Notes: generated from the sequence alone by a model not told the origin. 64,000 nt of DNA from Pantoea sp. SOD02 (GCF_024707505.1 NZ_CP102604.1:1674001-1738000); one strand, 5' to 3'. Shown: positions 30,538-40,331, counted from the stretch's first letter. A program made the numbers and translations.

Positions 30538-30637
30538 GTAGGGTCGCCATTCATGGCGACCTTGCCAATAACCGCACCATCATGGCGACCTTATTCACAA
30601 CCGCAGCATTCATGGCGACCTTGCCAATAACCGCACC
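30538..30637. repeat. Class A REP followed by three tandem 29-30 bp units
   Basis: A complete class A REP (GTAG + palindrome, 30538-30561) runs into a tandem array of 30-, 29- and 30-base units at 30549-30578, 30579-30607 and 30608-30637. Each unit begins with the right arm of the REP palindrome (ATGGCGACC). Units 1 and 3 are identical over all 30 bases; unit 2 differs at several positions. It abuts the emtA stop and the end of the sugar-locus regulator. Confidence 0.85.
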
Positions 30638-30640
30638 AAA

Positions 30641-31591
30641 CTAACCCTCCACCAACAATCTCGCCGTAGGATAATCCACAATCAGCACCTGCACATAACC
30701 GCCGCGCAACGCCCCGCGAATCGCCTGCGCTTTCTCTTTGCCGCCCGCTAACGCCACCACCTGCGGACAGCGTTTAACCTGCGCCAGCTCCATGCCAATC
30801 ACCGGATCTTCCTCTGCACTCAGCACCGGCTGACCATCGGCGTCAAAATAGTGCAGGCAGATATCGCCCACCGCGCCGCGTTCGGCCAGCGTTTGCAACA
30901 TTTCACCGTCGTAATAGTTGCCGGAGTTGCGTAGCAGGGCGGAAGGCTCGAGATCGCCGATGCCGACAATCGCCAGATCCACCTGATCAAACTTTTCCAG
31001 TACCACCGCAACATCGGGATTAACCGACAAACGCTGGCGATCCTGCACCGAATGCTCAATCGACTGCGACGGCAGCAGCCACGCCGGACAATCCAGCAGC
31101 GCCGCCAGATTCTGCGTCAGAATCGTGGCCTGCACATTGCCGTTGGCGCCCACGCCGCCCAGTAGCTGAATCACGCCTTTGCACGGCGCGCTGAGCGGAT
31201 GCAGCGCATCCACCATCGCGCGAATGGTGCCGCTCCAGGATGAAATGCCGATCAGCTCATCGGCGCGCACCCGCGTTTCCAGATAGTGCGCGGCAGCGGA
31301 ACCGATCGCCTGTTTGATCTGCAACGCCGACGCCTGATCCGGCACATCCACCACAATCACCTGCGGCAGTTGATACAGCTGCTCAATGGCTTTTTCCAGC
31401 TCAGGGAACACATTGGCCGGCGGCACCACGCTGATCTTCACCACACCTTCTTTCACGCTGCGATTGAGGATGCGCGACACAAAGGATTGCGACAGCTTCA
31501 GCAGCTGCGCAATGTCGGACTGCTTCCTGCCTTCCACATAATAAAGCGTGGCGATTTTCACCATCAGCCGCTGTTCATCCTGTTTTGCCAT
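30641..31591 (-). CDS. SorC/DeoR-type sugar-binding transcriptional regulator
   Basis: A 316-aa regulator with an N-terminal helix-turn-helix (YVEGRKQSDIAQLLKLSQSF, then VSRILNRSVKEGVVKI) and a C-terminal phosphosugar-binding domain of the SorC family (SSWSGTIRAMVDAL, IQLLGGVGANGNVQ, VGIGDLEPSALLR, VVALAGGKEKAQAIRGAL). It is divergent from the ABC-transporter operon and most likely senses a phosphorylated intermediate of that pathway. The intergenic region holds an 18-bp perfect palindrome that is the best operator candidate. Confidence 0.93.
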   Translation of the reverse strand: MAKQDEQRLMVKIATLYYVEGRKQSDIAQLLKLSQSFVSRILNRSVKEGVVKISVVPPANVFPELEKAIEQLYQLPQVIVVDVPDQASALQIKQAIGSAAAHYLETRVRADELIGISSWSGTIRAMVDALHPLSAPCKGVIQLLGGVGANGNVQATILTQNLAALLDCPAWLLPSQSIEHSVQDRQRLSVNPDVAVVLEKFDQVDLAIVGIGDLEPSALLRNSGNYYDGEMLQTLAERGAVGDICLHYFDADGQPVLSAEEDPVIGMELAQVKRCPQVVALAGGKEKAQAIRGALRGGYVQVLIVDYPTARLLVEG

Positions 31592-31661
31592 GGTTTTTTC
31601 TCTCTCTTAACCTGCCTGGTATTGTTAATCAGCCTGTCATAAATAACAACGCAGAACATTT

Positions 31662-31677
31662 TGTGATCGTTTTCGCT
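31662..31677 (+). promoter_or_regulatory. Possible CRP half-site upstream of the sugar operon
   Basis: TGTGATCGTTTTCGCT has one perfect CRP half (TGTGA) and a poor second half (TCGCT for TCACA). It lies about 70 bases before the candidate -10 (TATAAA, 31733-31738). Carbon-catabolite control is expected for such operons, but the match is weak. Confidence 0.35.
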
Positions 31678-31744
31678 TTTTGAGGATCGGGCAATGGACG
31701 TGCTCAGAAAGCCAGCGCATAGTCATTATGCATATAAAATCGCA

Positions 31745-31762
31745 ATTGAATATATATTCAAT
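31745..31762. promoter_or_regulatory. 18-bp perfect palindrome, candidate operator of the sugar locus
   Basis: ATTGAATATATATTCAAT is perfectly symmetrical. It lies just downstream of a possible -10 (31733-31738) and 12 bases before the start codon of the binding-protein gene. A 12/14 match to its core recurs at 36011-36024, ahead of the transketolase genes. Confidence 0.65.
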
Positions 31763-31771
31763 CGGAGATAA

Positions 31772-32716
<945 letters not shown>

Positions 32717-32729
32717 CATGGAGGTCGGC

Positions 32730-33341
32730 ATGAAGGGGAAAGCGCTGAGCGGCATGCTGGTGGCGCTGCTGACGCTGATGTTAGCCGCCTGCACCGTGGT
32801 GGATCTGGATGCCGACGGCAAACCCATCATGCCGAAAGATCCCAACGCCAAACCGGGCTACAGCGATCAAACGCCGCAGCAGATCGCGGAGTCAAGCTGG
32901 GCCAGCCGCGTGCAGCAGCCCGCTGAGAAGCAGGCGCTGAGCTGGGCAGATATGGAAACCAAAAGCCATACCGTCAAAGCCGGCGGCAGCGAAAGCGTGT
33001 TTGTGCGTGCAGCGGGCACTGTGACGGCGTTTGACAACAGCAACGATCGGGAACGCAGCCTCACCATGACCATCAACGGCAAGCCGGTGAAAGTGTTGAT
33101 TGGTCCGGTGCTGCGCGGCAACGCCATCCGCGATGCGGCCGGTTTCCGCTTTGAAGAGTTCACCAATCAGGTGCAATACGCGCAACTGACCAAAGCACTG
33201 AATCGCCATGCGGTGAAACAGCTGCCAGCGGTGGATGCCAGCTGGGTGGGCAAACCGGCGCAGGCGCTGCTTGCCGTCAGCATGGGCGCAGGCACGGTGG
33301 ATGATGTGGTGGCGATTGAGCTGCAGCAGGGGAATCCATGA
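32730..33341 (+). CDS. DUF2291 family lipoprotein
   Basis: A 203-aa lipoprotein (signal MKGKALSGMLVALLTLMLAA, lipobox LAAC) resembling the DUF2291 family that accompanies certain Rbs-type importers; its role is unknown. The ATG at 32730 is preceded by GGAGGT; an ATG 12 bases upstream is less well placed. The mature part contains FVRAAGTVTAFDNSNDRERS and VKVLIGPVLRGNAIRDAAGF. Its stop overlaps the start of the ATPase gene (ATGA), implying coupled synthesis with the transporter. Confidence 0.85.
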   Translation: MKGKALSGMLVALLTLMLAACTVVDLDADGKPIMPKDPNAKPGYSDQTPQQIAESSWASRVQQPAEKQALSWADMETKSHTVKAGGSESVFVRAAGTVTAFDNSNDRERSLTMTINGKPVKVLIGPVLRGNAIRDAAGFRFEEFTNQVQYAQLTKALNRHAVKQLPAVDASWVGKPAQALLAVSMGAGTVDDVVAIELQQGNP

Positions 33342-34855
33342 TGAGCGACGAGATCATTCTGCAGGCCAATCAGATGTCGATGCTGTTTCCCGGCACCTTA
33401 GCGCTGGATCGTGTGGATTACCGCGTGTGGCGCGGCAAAGTCAACGTCATCATCGGCGAGAACGGCGCGGGGAAATCGACGCTAATGAAGATCCTCGCCG
33501 GGGTGCAGCAGCCGACCAGCGGAGAAATGTTCCTCAACGGCAACAAAGTGGCGTTTCACAGCACGCGAGACGCCGCGCGCCACGGCATCGGCATGGTGCA
33601 TCAGGAACTCAATCTGTTTGAAAACCTCAGCGTGGCGGAGAATATTTTCCTCGGCCGCGAAATTCAGAGCGGCATTCGGCCCATCAATGAAGTCGAGCAG
33701 AAACGCCGCACCGCCGCGCTGATGCAGCGCCTCGATCAGCCTATTTCACCAGATGAGAAGGTTGGCAGCCTGAAGGTCGGACAGCAGCAACTGGTCGAGA
33801 TCGCCAAAGCACTGGCGGAGGACGCCGACATTTTGATCCTCGATGAACCGACCTCGGCGCTGAGCAAAACCGAAGTGGAGATCCTGTTTCGGGTGATCCG
33901 CGAACTGACGCGCCAGGGCGTTTCCATCATCTATATCTCGCATCGGCTCGAAGAGCTGATGGCGATTGGCGATGTGATCACCATTCTGCGCGACGGGCGT
34001 TTTCAGGCCGAAGCGCAGGTCAGCGATATCGACGTGCCGTGGATCGTACGCGAAATGCTGGGTAGCGAACCGGTGGGCACCTTTCTGCCGCCGGACCGCC
34101 AGTTTGGTGCGCCGGTGCTGGAAGCCGAACACATCACCTGCGTCAGCCCGAACGGCAACACGTTGGTGGATGACGTCAGCTTCCAGGTGCGTTCCGGAGA
34201 GATCGTCGGCATTTACGGATTGATGGGCGCGGGGCGCACCGAGCTGTTTGAGTGTTTGCTTGGCACGCAGCGTAACTATCTCGGCAAGCTGTGGCTCGAC
34301 AGCAAACCGTTGCCGACGCGTCTGCCGACCGCAGAACGCATCCGTATGGGCATGAGTCTGGTGCCGGAAGATCGCAAACGCTCGGGCATTTTTCCCATCT
34401 CATCGGTGGCGAGCAATCTCACCATCGCCAGCCTGTGGCAGCGTCTGTCGCATCGCACGGTGATTTCAGAGCAGGCGGAACGCGAAGTGGTGACCAGCAC
34501 CGTCGGCAATCTGGCGATCAAAATCTCTTCGCCGGATGTCGCCATCAGCGCGCTGAGCGGCGGCAATCAGCAAAAGGTGGTGATTGGCCGTTCGCTGCTG
34601 ACCAATCCGCGCTTGCTGCTGTTGGATGAACCAAGCCGTGGCATTGACGTGGGTGCGAAAGGCGAAGTGTTCCGCATGATGGTGAAGCTGTCCGAGCAGG
34701 GCATTGCGGTGGTGTTCTCCACCTCTGATTTGAAAGAGATCATGGCCGTTGCCGATCGCATCATTGTGATGTCCGGCGGCAAATTGACTGCTGACCTGCC
34801 GCGTGCTGAAGCGGAAGAGGCGGCGCTGGTTAAAGCAAGCGCACAAGGGTTCTGA
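33338..34855 (+). CDS. Sugar ABC transporter ATPase with two nucleotide-binding domains (RbsA-like)
   Basis: A 505-aa protein with tandem ABC domains, as in RbsA/MglA. The N-terminal domain has Walker A GENGAGKST (residues 40-48), signature LKVGQQQLVEIAKAL and Walker B ILILDEPTSAL. The C-terminal domain has a degenerate Walker A (GLMGAGRTE) and a normal signature LSGGNQQKVVIGRSL, which is the family pattern. An ATG three bases later is an alternative start. It ends one base before the permease gene. Confidence 0.95.
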   Translation: MMSDEIILQANQMSMLFPGTLALDRVDYRVWRGKVNVIIGENGAGKSTLMKILAGVQQPTSGEMFLNGNKVAFHSTRDAARHGIGMVHQELNLFENLSVAENIFLGREIQSGIRPINEVEQKRRTAALMQRLDQPISPDEKVGSLKVGQQQLVEIAKALAEDADILILDEPTSALSKTEVEILFRVIRELTRQGVSIIYISHRLEELMAIGDVITILRDGRFQAEAQVSDIDVPWIVREMLGSEPVGTFLPPDRQFGAPVLEAEHITCVSPNGNTLVDDVSFQVRSGEIVGIYGLMGAGRTELFECLLGTQRNYLGKLWLDSKPLPTRLPTAERIRMGMSLVPEDRKRSGIFPISSVASNLTIASLWQRLSHRTVISEQAEREVVTSTVGNLAIKISSPDVAISALSGGNQQKVVIGRSLLTNPRLLLLDEPSRGIDVGAKGEVFRMMVKLSEQGIAVVFSTSDLKEIMAVADRIIVMSGGKLTADLPRAEAEEAALVKASAQGF

Positions 34856-34856
34856 T

Positions 34857-35963
34857 ATGAAAAACAACGGCGCGCTCGCGCTCGCATCGCCAGCTAAAGC
34901 GTTTAACTCACGCGAAAGCCTGATATTGCTGCTGCTCAAACTGCGCACCTTTATTGCGCTGTTTCTGATTGTCGGTTTCTTCGCTATCACGGTGCCCGAT
35001 TTCCTCGCGGTGGGCAGCATGGTGATCATGGTGAAACACATCGCCATTAACGCCTTCCTCGCGCTCGGCATCACATTTGTCATCATCACGGCGGGCATCG
35101 ATCTCTCCATCGGCGCAACACTCGGCCTGTGCGGCATGATCGCCGGCTGGCTGATCACCAAAGGCATTGTGTTGCCGATGTTTGGCATCGCCATCTTCCC
35201 CAGCGTCTGGCTGATCGTACCGATTGTGTTGCTGATTGGCGGCCTGATTGGCGCGGCAAATGGCTGGATCATTACCCGCTATAACGTGGCACCGTTCATC
35301 TGCACGCTCGGCACCATGTACATCCTGCGCGGCACGGCGATGCTCACCTCGGGCGGCGAAACCTTTCCCGGTTTGCAAGGCAATGAAATGCTCGGCAATA
35401 CCGGATTCGACAAAATTGGCGCGGGCTATTTCCTCGGTTTGCCGTGGGCCATCTGGATGATGGTGCTGCTGGCGCTAGTGATTGCTTACGTTGCGCGCCG
35501 TCTGCCGTTTGGCCGCCAGGTCTACGCGATTGGCGATAACGAACGCGCCGCTGAACTCTCCGGCGTGAAAGTGAAGTCGGTGAAAATCTGGGTGTATGCC
35601 ATCTCCGGTTTCTGCGCGGCAATTGCCGGCATCGTGGTTTCGTCTCAGCTGGTAGCCAGCCATCCGGCGAACGGAACCTCCTTTGAAATGAACGCGATTG
35701 CCGCAGTGGTGCTGGGCGGTACTTCGCTGGCCGGCGGACGCGGCACCATTCTCGGCACGCTGATTGGTGCCTTCGTGATCGGCTTCCTCGCTGATGGTTT
35801 GATCATGATGGGCGTGAGCGAGTTCTGGCAAATGGTGATCAAAGGCATCGTGATTATCGTGGCGGTGATCATCGACCAAATGCAGAGCCGCATGCAGCAG
35901 AAAGCGGCGGTGGTGGCGCAGAAAGCGCTGATTGAGGAGGGCGGTAGCCCGGCAAAAAGTTAA
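34857..35963 (+). CDS. Sugar ABC transporter permease (RbsC-like)
   Basis: A 368-aa polytopic permease with about 8-10 membrane segments. Family motifs are AINAFLALGITFVIITAGID, DLSIGATLGL, PFICTLGTMYILRGTAML, IYALGDN-like VYAIGDNERAAELSGVKVK and AIAAVVLGGTSLAGGRGTI. The ATG at 34857 lies one base after the ATPase stop; longer in-frame readings overlap the ATPase gene. Last gene before an intra-locus terminator. Confidence 0.94.
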   Translation: MKNNGALALASPAKAFNSRESLILLLLKLRTFIALFLIVGFFAITVPDFLAVGSMVIMVKHIAINAFLALGITFVIITAGIDLSIGATLGLCGMIAGWLITKGIVLPMFGIAIFPSVWLIVPIVLLIGGLIGAANGWIITRYNVAPFICTLGTMYILRGTAMLTSGGETFPGLQGNEMLGNTGFDKIGAGYFLGLPWAIWMMVLLALVIAYVARRLPFGRQVYAIGDNERAAELSGVKVKSVKIWVYAISGFCAAIAGIVVSSQLVASHPANGTSFEMNAIAAVVLGGTSLAGGRGTILGTLIGAFVIGFLADGLIMMGVSEFWQMVIKGIVIIVAVIIDQMQSRMQQKAAVVAQKALIEEGGSPAKS

Positions 35964-35970
35964 TCGGTTG

Positions 35971-36002
35971 GGTGCAGGCGCTGATTGTCTGCACCTTTTT
36001 TT
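35971..36002 (+). terminator. Intra-locus terminator between transport and catabolic genes
   Basis: Stem GGTGCAG / CTGCACC (35971-35977 with 35989-35995), an 11-base loop, then seven T residues. It begins 8 bases after the permease stop and would separate the importer transcript from the transketolase-kinase transcript. Confidence 0.8.
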
Positions 36003-36010
36003 CTCCATTA

Positions 36011-36024
36011 CGAATAAATATTCA
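36011..36024. promoter_or_regulatory. Second copy of the AT-rich operator, upstream of the transketolase genes
   Basis: CGAATAAATATTCA matches the core of the 18-bp palindrome at 31745-31762 (TGAATATATATTCA) at 12 of 14 positions. It lies between the internal terminator and the transketolase start codon, next to a possible -10 (TTTAAA, 36032-36037). Confidence 0.6.
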
Positions 36025-36051
36025 TCCATGCTTTAAAATTCAGAGGTGTCT

Positions 36052-36885
36052 ATGAATCCTTTCAAATATTCGGTAGCGGATCTGGCAGCGAAAGCGCGCG
36101 CCGTGCGCCGCCGCATCATTCAGCTCAATGCGGGCAGCCCGGCGGGCGGGCATACCGGTGCCGATCTCTCACAGGTGGAGATCCTCACCGCACTCTATTT
36201 TCGCATTCTTAACTGCGCGCCGGATCGCACCAACGATCCGCAGCGCGACATCTATATCCAGTCGAAAGGCCATGCGGTGGGCGGTTATTACTGCGTGCTG
36301 GCTGAAGCCGGTTACTTCCCGACCGAATGGCTGCCGACCTATCAGCATTCGGATTCACATCTGCCGGGCCATCCGGTGCGCCAAAAAACGCCAGGCGTTG
36401 AGCTGAATACCGGTGCGCTGGGCCACGGTTTACCGGTGGCGGTCGGCATTGCGCTGGCGGCGAAGAAAGATAACAGCGATCGACGTATTTTTGTCGTTAC
36501 CGGCGACGGTGAGCTGGCAGAAGGCAGCAACTGGGAAGCGGCGCTGGTAGCGGCGCATTACGGCCTCGATAACCTGGTGATCATCAACGACAAGAACAAG
36601 TTGCAGCTGGCGGGGCACACGCGCGACATCATGAACACCGATCCGTTGCCGGATAAATGGCGCGCCTTTGGTCTGGAGGTGAGCGAGTGCAACGGTAATG
36701 ACATGGCGGCGGTGGTTGAAGCCATCGAAAACCTGCCGCGCAACAGCGGCAAGCCACAGGTGATTGTGGCGCACACCGAAAAAGGCTTCGGCATCTCCTT
36801 TATTCAGGGCAAACCGGAGTGGCATCACCGCGTGCCGAAAGGGGAAGAGATTGAGTTGGCACTGGAGGAGTTGAAAGATGAGTAA
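36052..36885 (+). CDS. Transketolase-like subunit A (N-terminal half, thiamin-diphosphate domain)
   Basis: A 277-aa protein equivalent to the N-terminal, ThDP-binding part of transketolase. The ThDP motif GDGELAEG starts at residue 151 and ends with the asparagines of IINDKNKLQ (about 179-182). H74 (SKGHA) and the TGALGHGLPVAVG loop are conserved. AGAGGTG precedes the ATG at 36052. It overlaps the subunit B gene by 8 bases. Split transketolases in sugar operons, such as apulose-4-phosphate transketolase, use this two-subunit form. Confidence 0.92.
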   Translation: MNPFKYSVADLAAKARAVRRRIIQLNAGSPAGGHTGADLSQVEILTALYFRILNCAPDRTNDPQRDIYIQSKGHAVGGYYCVLAEAGYFPTEWLPTYQHSDSHLPGHPVRQKTPGVELNTGALGHGLPVAVGIALAAKKDNSDRRIFVVTGDGELAEGSNWEAALVAAHYGLDNLVIINDKNKLQLAGHTRDIMNTDPLPDKWRAFGLEVSECNGNDMAAVVEAIENLPRNSGKPQVIVAHTEKGFGISFIQGKPEWHHRVPKGEEIELALEELKDE

Positions 36886-37822
36886 TGCAAAACACCTGGC
36901 GACGGTAATGGTCGAGGCATTTATTGATGCGGTTAATCGCGGCGTCGATTTAGTGCCGGTGGTGGCCGATTCCACCTCAACCGCCAAAATTGCGCCCTTT
37001 ATCAAAGCCTTTCCCGACCGGCTGATTAACGTGGGTATCGCCGAACAAACGTTGGTGGGTACCGCCGCTGGCCTGGCGATTGGCGGCAAAGTGGCCGTGA
37101 CCTGCAACGCCGCGCCGTTCCTGGTTTCCCGCGCCAATGAGCAGGTTAAAGTCGACGTCTGCTACAACAACACTAACGTGAAATTGTTTGGCCTGAATGC
37201 CGGTGCCAGCTACGGCCCGCTCGCCAGCACCCATCACAGCATCGATGACATTGCGGTGATGCGCGGCTTCGGCAACATCGAAATTTACGCGCCATCCTGC
37301 CCGCTGGAGTGCCGCCAGATTATTGAGTATGCGCTGGCGCATGTCGGGCCGGTGTATATCCGTCTGGACGGTAAAGATCTGCCGCAGCTGCACGATGAGA
37401 ACTACCAATTCCGTCCTGGCCAAATCGACGTTTTACGTGAAGGTCATGACATTGTGCTGGTGGCGATGGGCTCGACGGTTCACGAGGTGGTTCACGCCGC
37501 CGAGCAACTGCATGAGCAAGGCATTACAGCGGGTGTGATCAGCATTCCATCGATTCGACCTTGTGATACCCAACAGCTGCGCGAGCTGTTAAATCACTAT
37601 CCAGCGGTAATTACCGTGGAAGAACACAACGTCAACGGTGGCGTCGGCAGCCTGGTGGCAGAAGTGCTGGCGGAAGGCGGCTGTGGCATCCCGCTGCTGC
37701 GTTTGGGCATCCCCGATGGCGAATACGCGATTGCCGGCGATCGCGCCTCAACCCGTGCCCGACATGGCATTGATGCCGCCAGCGTAGTGAAGAGTGCAGC
37801 ACGCATCTGTGCAGGAGCGTAA
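36878..37822 (+). CDS. Transketolase-like subunit B (C-terminal half, pyrimidine-binding domain)
   Basis: A 314-aa protein corresponding to the Pyr and C-terminal domains of transketolase. E56 in VGIAEQTLVGTAAGLA is the glutamate that activates ThDP. ASYGPLASTHHSIDDIAVMR and VYIRLDGKDLP are family features. It must pair with subunit A for activity, consistent with the 8-base gene overlap. It transfers a two-carbon unit between phosphorylated sugars; the donor is probably the product of the adjacent kinase. Confidence 0.92.
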   Translation: MSNAKHLATVMVEAFIDAVNRGVDLVPVVADSTSTAKIAPFIKAFPDRLINVGIAEQTLVGTAAGLAIGGKVAVTCNAAPFLVSRANEQVKVDVCYNNTNVKLFGLNAGASYGPLASTHHSIDDIAVMRGFGNIEIYAPSCPLECRQIIEYALAHVGPVYIRLDGKDLPQLHDENYQFRPGQIDVLREGHDIVLVAMGSTVHEVVHAAEQLHEQGITAGVISIPSIRPCDTQQLRELLNHYPAVITVEEHNVNGGVGSLVAEVLAEGGCGIPLLRLGIPDGEYAIAGDRASTRARHGIDAASVVKSAARICAGA

Positions 37823-37824
37823 AG

Positions 37825-39312
37825 ATGGCAGGTTCGGTGATACTGGCAATTGATGAAGGCACCACCAACGCGAAAGCGATTGCGGTCGATCGTGCTGGGA
37901 ACGTGGTGGCGCGCGGCAGCCAGCCGCTGACGCTGGAACATCCTCAGCCGGGTTTGGCGGAGCAGGATCCACTGGCGATTTGGCAGGCGGTGAAACAAGC
38001 GGTGAGCGATTGTCTGGCGCAGTGTGCGGGTGCGCAAGTTGCGGCAGTGGCGATCAGCAACCAGCGCGAATCGGTGCTGATCTGGCAGAGACATAACGGT
38101 CAGCCGCTGACACCGCTGGTCAGCTGGCAGGATCGCCGCTCGGAGGCGTTTTGCCGCGATTTACGTGTGGCGGGTAAAGCGCCGCGCATCACTGGGCTTA
38201 CCGGATTGGCGGTCGATCCGATGTTTCCGGCCGGTAAGCTCACCGGCATGCTGGCCGCGCTGCCGAACGGATTTTCTCGTGCGCAGGCCGGTGAACTCTG
38301 TATCGGCACCGTGGATAGCTGGCTGAGCTGGCAGCTGAGCGGCGGCGAAAGCTTTGTCACCGATCATGCGAATGCGGCGCGCACCCAGCTCTACAACCTG
38401 CACAGCGGCGATTGGGACGAGGAACTGTTAGCGCTGTTCCATATTCCCCGTGCAGCACTGCCGCAGATTGTGCCCTCGGCCAGCGAGCAGAGTGTAGTGA
38501 CACGTAACGATATTCCCGGTTTAGCGCCTGGCACGCCAATTCTGTCGCGCATCGGCGATTCGCACGCCGCGCTGCAAGCGCAGCGCAGTGGCAGCGAAGA
38601 GGTGGTCAAAGCCACTTACGGCACCGGTTCGTCATTGATGATGTCGATGGCAACGCCGCTACTGACGGAAAATGGCCTTAGCACCACGGTGGCGTGGCAC
38701 GACGGCACGTTGCGCTATGCCTTTGAAGGCAACATTACCCACACCGGTTCCGGTGCGGCGTGGCTGGGCCGCATGCTGGGCATCAAGGATCCACGAGAAC
38801 TCACCGCGCTGGCGCAGTGCAGCGAACACAACCAGGGCATCTATTTTGTACCGGCGCTCTCTGGTCTCGGCGCACCCTGGTGGGATTTGAAAGCGCGCGG
38901 CATGGTGTGTGGTTTGACCGATGCGGCAACGCCGGAGGTGCTGGCGCGCGTGGCGCTGGAATCGATCACTTTCCAGATCGCCGACGTGTTTTTTGCCATG
39001 GAGCAGGCCAGCGGTGTGCAACTTCCTGCGCTGTGCGTGGATGGCAGCGCCACGGAAAACGGCTGGTTAATGCAGATGCAGGCCGATGTGTTGCAGCGGC
39101 CACTGAAACGCGTACCGACGGCCGAAGTTTCTGCGCTGGGTGCCGCGCTATTAGCGGGCCGCACCTTAGGCTGGTGGCAGCAGGGCAGTGAGATGCAGGC
39201 GTTGCAGGGCGGCAGCGTGATCACGCCGCGTGAAGATCAGGCGAAAAGCATGCAGGAGAATTATCACGGTTGGCTGGATGCGGTGGCGCGTTGCCGTTAT
39301 CAGCCGCATTGA
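37825..39312 (+). CDS. FGGY-family carbohydrate kinase
   Basis: A 495-aa kinase with the FGGY fold. ILAIDEGTTNAKAIAVDRAG near residue 6 is the phosphate-binding loop. SWQDRRSEAF, IGDSHAALQAQ (catalytic aspartate region) and VDGSATENGWLMQMQADVLQ are also present. It resembles the glycerol/xylulose/apulose kinase group rather than one clear subfamily. It starts 2 bases after transketolase subunit B. Phosphorylation of a ketose followed by transketolase cleavage is the simplest reading of the operon. Confidence 0.9.
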   Translation: MAGSVILAIDEGTTNAKAIAVDRAGNVVARGSQPLTLEHPQPGLAEQDPLAIWQAVKQAVSDCLAQCAGAQVAAVAISNQRESVLIWQRHNGQPLTPLVSWQDRRSEAFCRDLRVAGKAPRITGLTGLAVDPMFPAGKLTGMLAALPNGFSRAQAGELCIGTVDSWLSWQLSGGESFVTDHANAARTQLYNLHSGDWDEELLALFHIPRAALPQIVPSASEQSVVTRNDIPGLAPGTPILSRIGDSHAALQAQRSGSEEVVKATYGTGSSLMMSMATPLLTENGLSTTVAWHDGTLRYAFEGNITHTGSGAAWLGRMLGIKDPRELTALAQCSEHNQGIYFVPALSGLGAPWWDLKARGMVCGLTDAATPEVLARVALESITFQIADVFFAMEQASGVQLPALCVDGSATENGWLMQMQADVLQRPLKRVPTAEVSALGAALLAGRTLGWWQQGSEMQALQGGSVITPREDQAKSMQENYHGWLDAVARCRYQPH

Positions 39313-39400
39313 TGGGTGCGGTTTTGTGTGGATCTGGGGGATTGGTCGCCATGAGTGGCGTAAAGCCGCTCAGTTAAGCATTAATCTACATATGTATGCA

Positions 39401-39468
39401 GGTGCGCATGAATGCGCACCCTACGAAAAACGCGCCAATCCTTTGTAGGGTCGCCATTCATGGCGACC
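39401..39468. repeat. REP pair: inverted class B + class A
   Basis: An inverted class B element (39401-39424) and a perfect class A element (39445-39468, GTAG at its inner side) are separated by 20 bases. A further degenerate class A fragment (GGTCGCCATGAGTGGCG) lies at about 39344-39360. Together with the array at 30538-30637 these REPs bracket the sugar locus. Confidence 0.85.
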
Positions 39469-39514
39469 GATTCACGCCTGGCTGACAAGCATTACGCCAT
39501 AAAATTGAACGAAG

Positions 39515-40249
39515 CTATTGGAAACGGTTGGCCTTGTCGCGCGCCAGACGTTCCAGCGCAAAAATCACCTGCTGCAGCTGGCGTTCCTGAATCGGTTCGA
39601 TGGCGGTAAAGCGGAAGCTGAGGCGCGGAGTGACGCGGGTTTCATTCTTGCTGGTCACCATGGTGCGCTCACCAATGTGCAGCAGCTGTGCTGTCACCTC
39701 AAAGTGGCCATACTCAGCCAGGTCAACGCGCAGCTTTTTAAAGGTATCGCCGCGATTGAGGCCTTCTGGCAGCGCTTCGTCCAGCAGCACGCCTACGCCG
39801 CCCAATGACAGATCCTGCAGGCGGAAGCGCGCAGTGCTGCCATCCGGCCAATGGCTGTGGCAATAAAAAACCGGCTCCAGCGGCGCATTGACGCGGAAAA
39901 ACTCACGACGTTGAATCTGCCACACCAGTTCGGGTAGCGACGCAGCAAAAGCGGGCAAGCCTTCGAATTCGATACGTTGTAAACCGATTAAGCTAAATTC
40001 GACTTTGGCACCGTGCGTTTCGGCAAAGATATTCACTTCACCACCTTGCAGCGCTAAATCGTTATCCAGCGCGTTGCTGCCAAGGTCAAAGATCACCTGA
40101 TCTTCATCGGCTGACAGCATGCGGCTGATAAACTGACCGCGCGAAAAATTCACCATCAACGGGGTTTGAAAACGCAACAGATCCTTCATCACGCCCAAAA
40201 CCGCTAACGTGCCTCGCTTGAGGTATTGTTCTTTATCGGCTTCTCCCAC
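39515..40249 (-). CDS. ycgR: Flagellar brake protein YcgR (c-di-GMP receptor)
   Basis: YcgR binds cyclic di-GMP through its PilZ domain and slows the flagellar motor. The N-terminal YcgR domain is followed by PilZ with the ligand motifs RREFFR (RXXXR) and DLSLGGVGV (DXSXXG). I used the GTG at 40249 (GGAG 6 bases upstream), giving 244 aa like E. coli; a GTG at 40261 adds four residues. A perfect sigma-28 promoter lies upstream, placing it in the flagellar regulon. Confidence 0.95.
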   Translation of the reverse strand: MGEADKEQYLKRGTLAVLGVMKDLLRFQTPLMVNFSRGQFISRMLSADEDQVIFDLGSNALDNDLALQGGEVNIFAETHGAKVEFSLIGLQRIEFEGLPAFAASLPELVWQIQRREFFRVNAPLEPVFYCHSHWPDGSTARFRLQDLSLGGVGVLLDEALPEGLNRGDTFKKLRVDLAEYGHFEVTAQLLHIGERTMVTSKNETRVTPRLSFRFTAIEPIQERQLQQVIFALERLARDKANRFQ

Positions 40250-40304
40250 GTCCTGCTCCACTTATCCGATTGTTATTTTCACGACTGACAATGCTGTTCG
40301 TCAG

Positions 40305-40331
40305 TTATCGGCGTTGCTGCGCTAACCTTTA
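40305..40331 (-). promoter_or_regulatory. Sigma-28 (FliA) promoter of ycgR
   Basis: On the minus strand TAAA (40331-40328), exactly 15 bases, then GCCGATAA (40312-40305). This matches the FliA consensus perfectly and lies about 55 bases ahead of the ycgR start. Confidence 0.92.

Noticed and set aside
30538..30637. Possible CRISPR-like array
   Set aside because: Only three contiguous units with no unique spacers and no cas genes; each unit begins with the arm of a REP palindrome.
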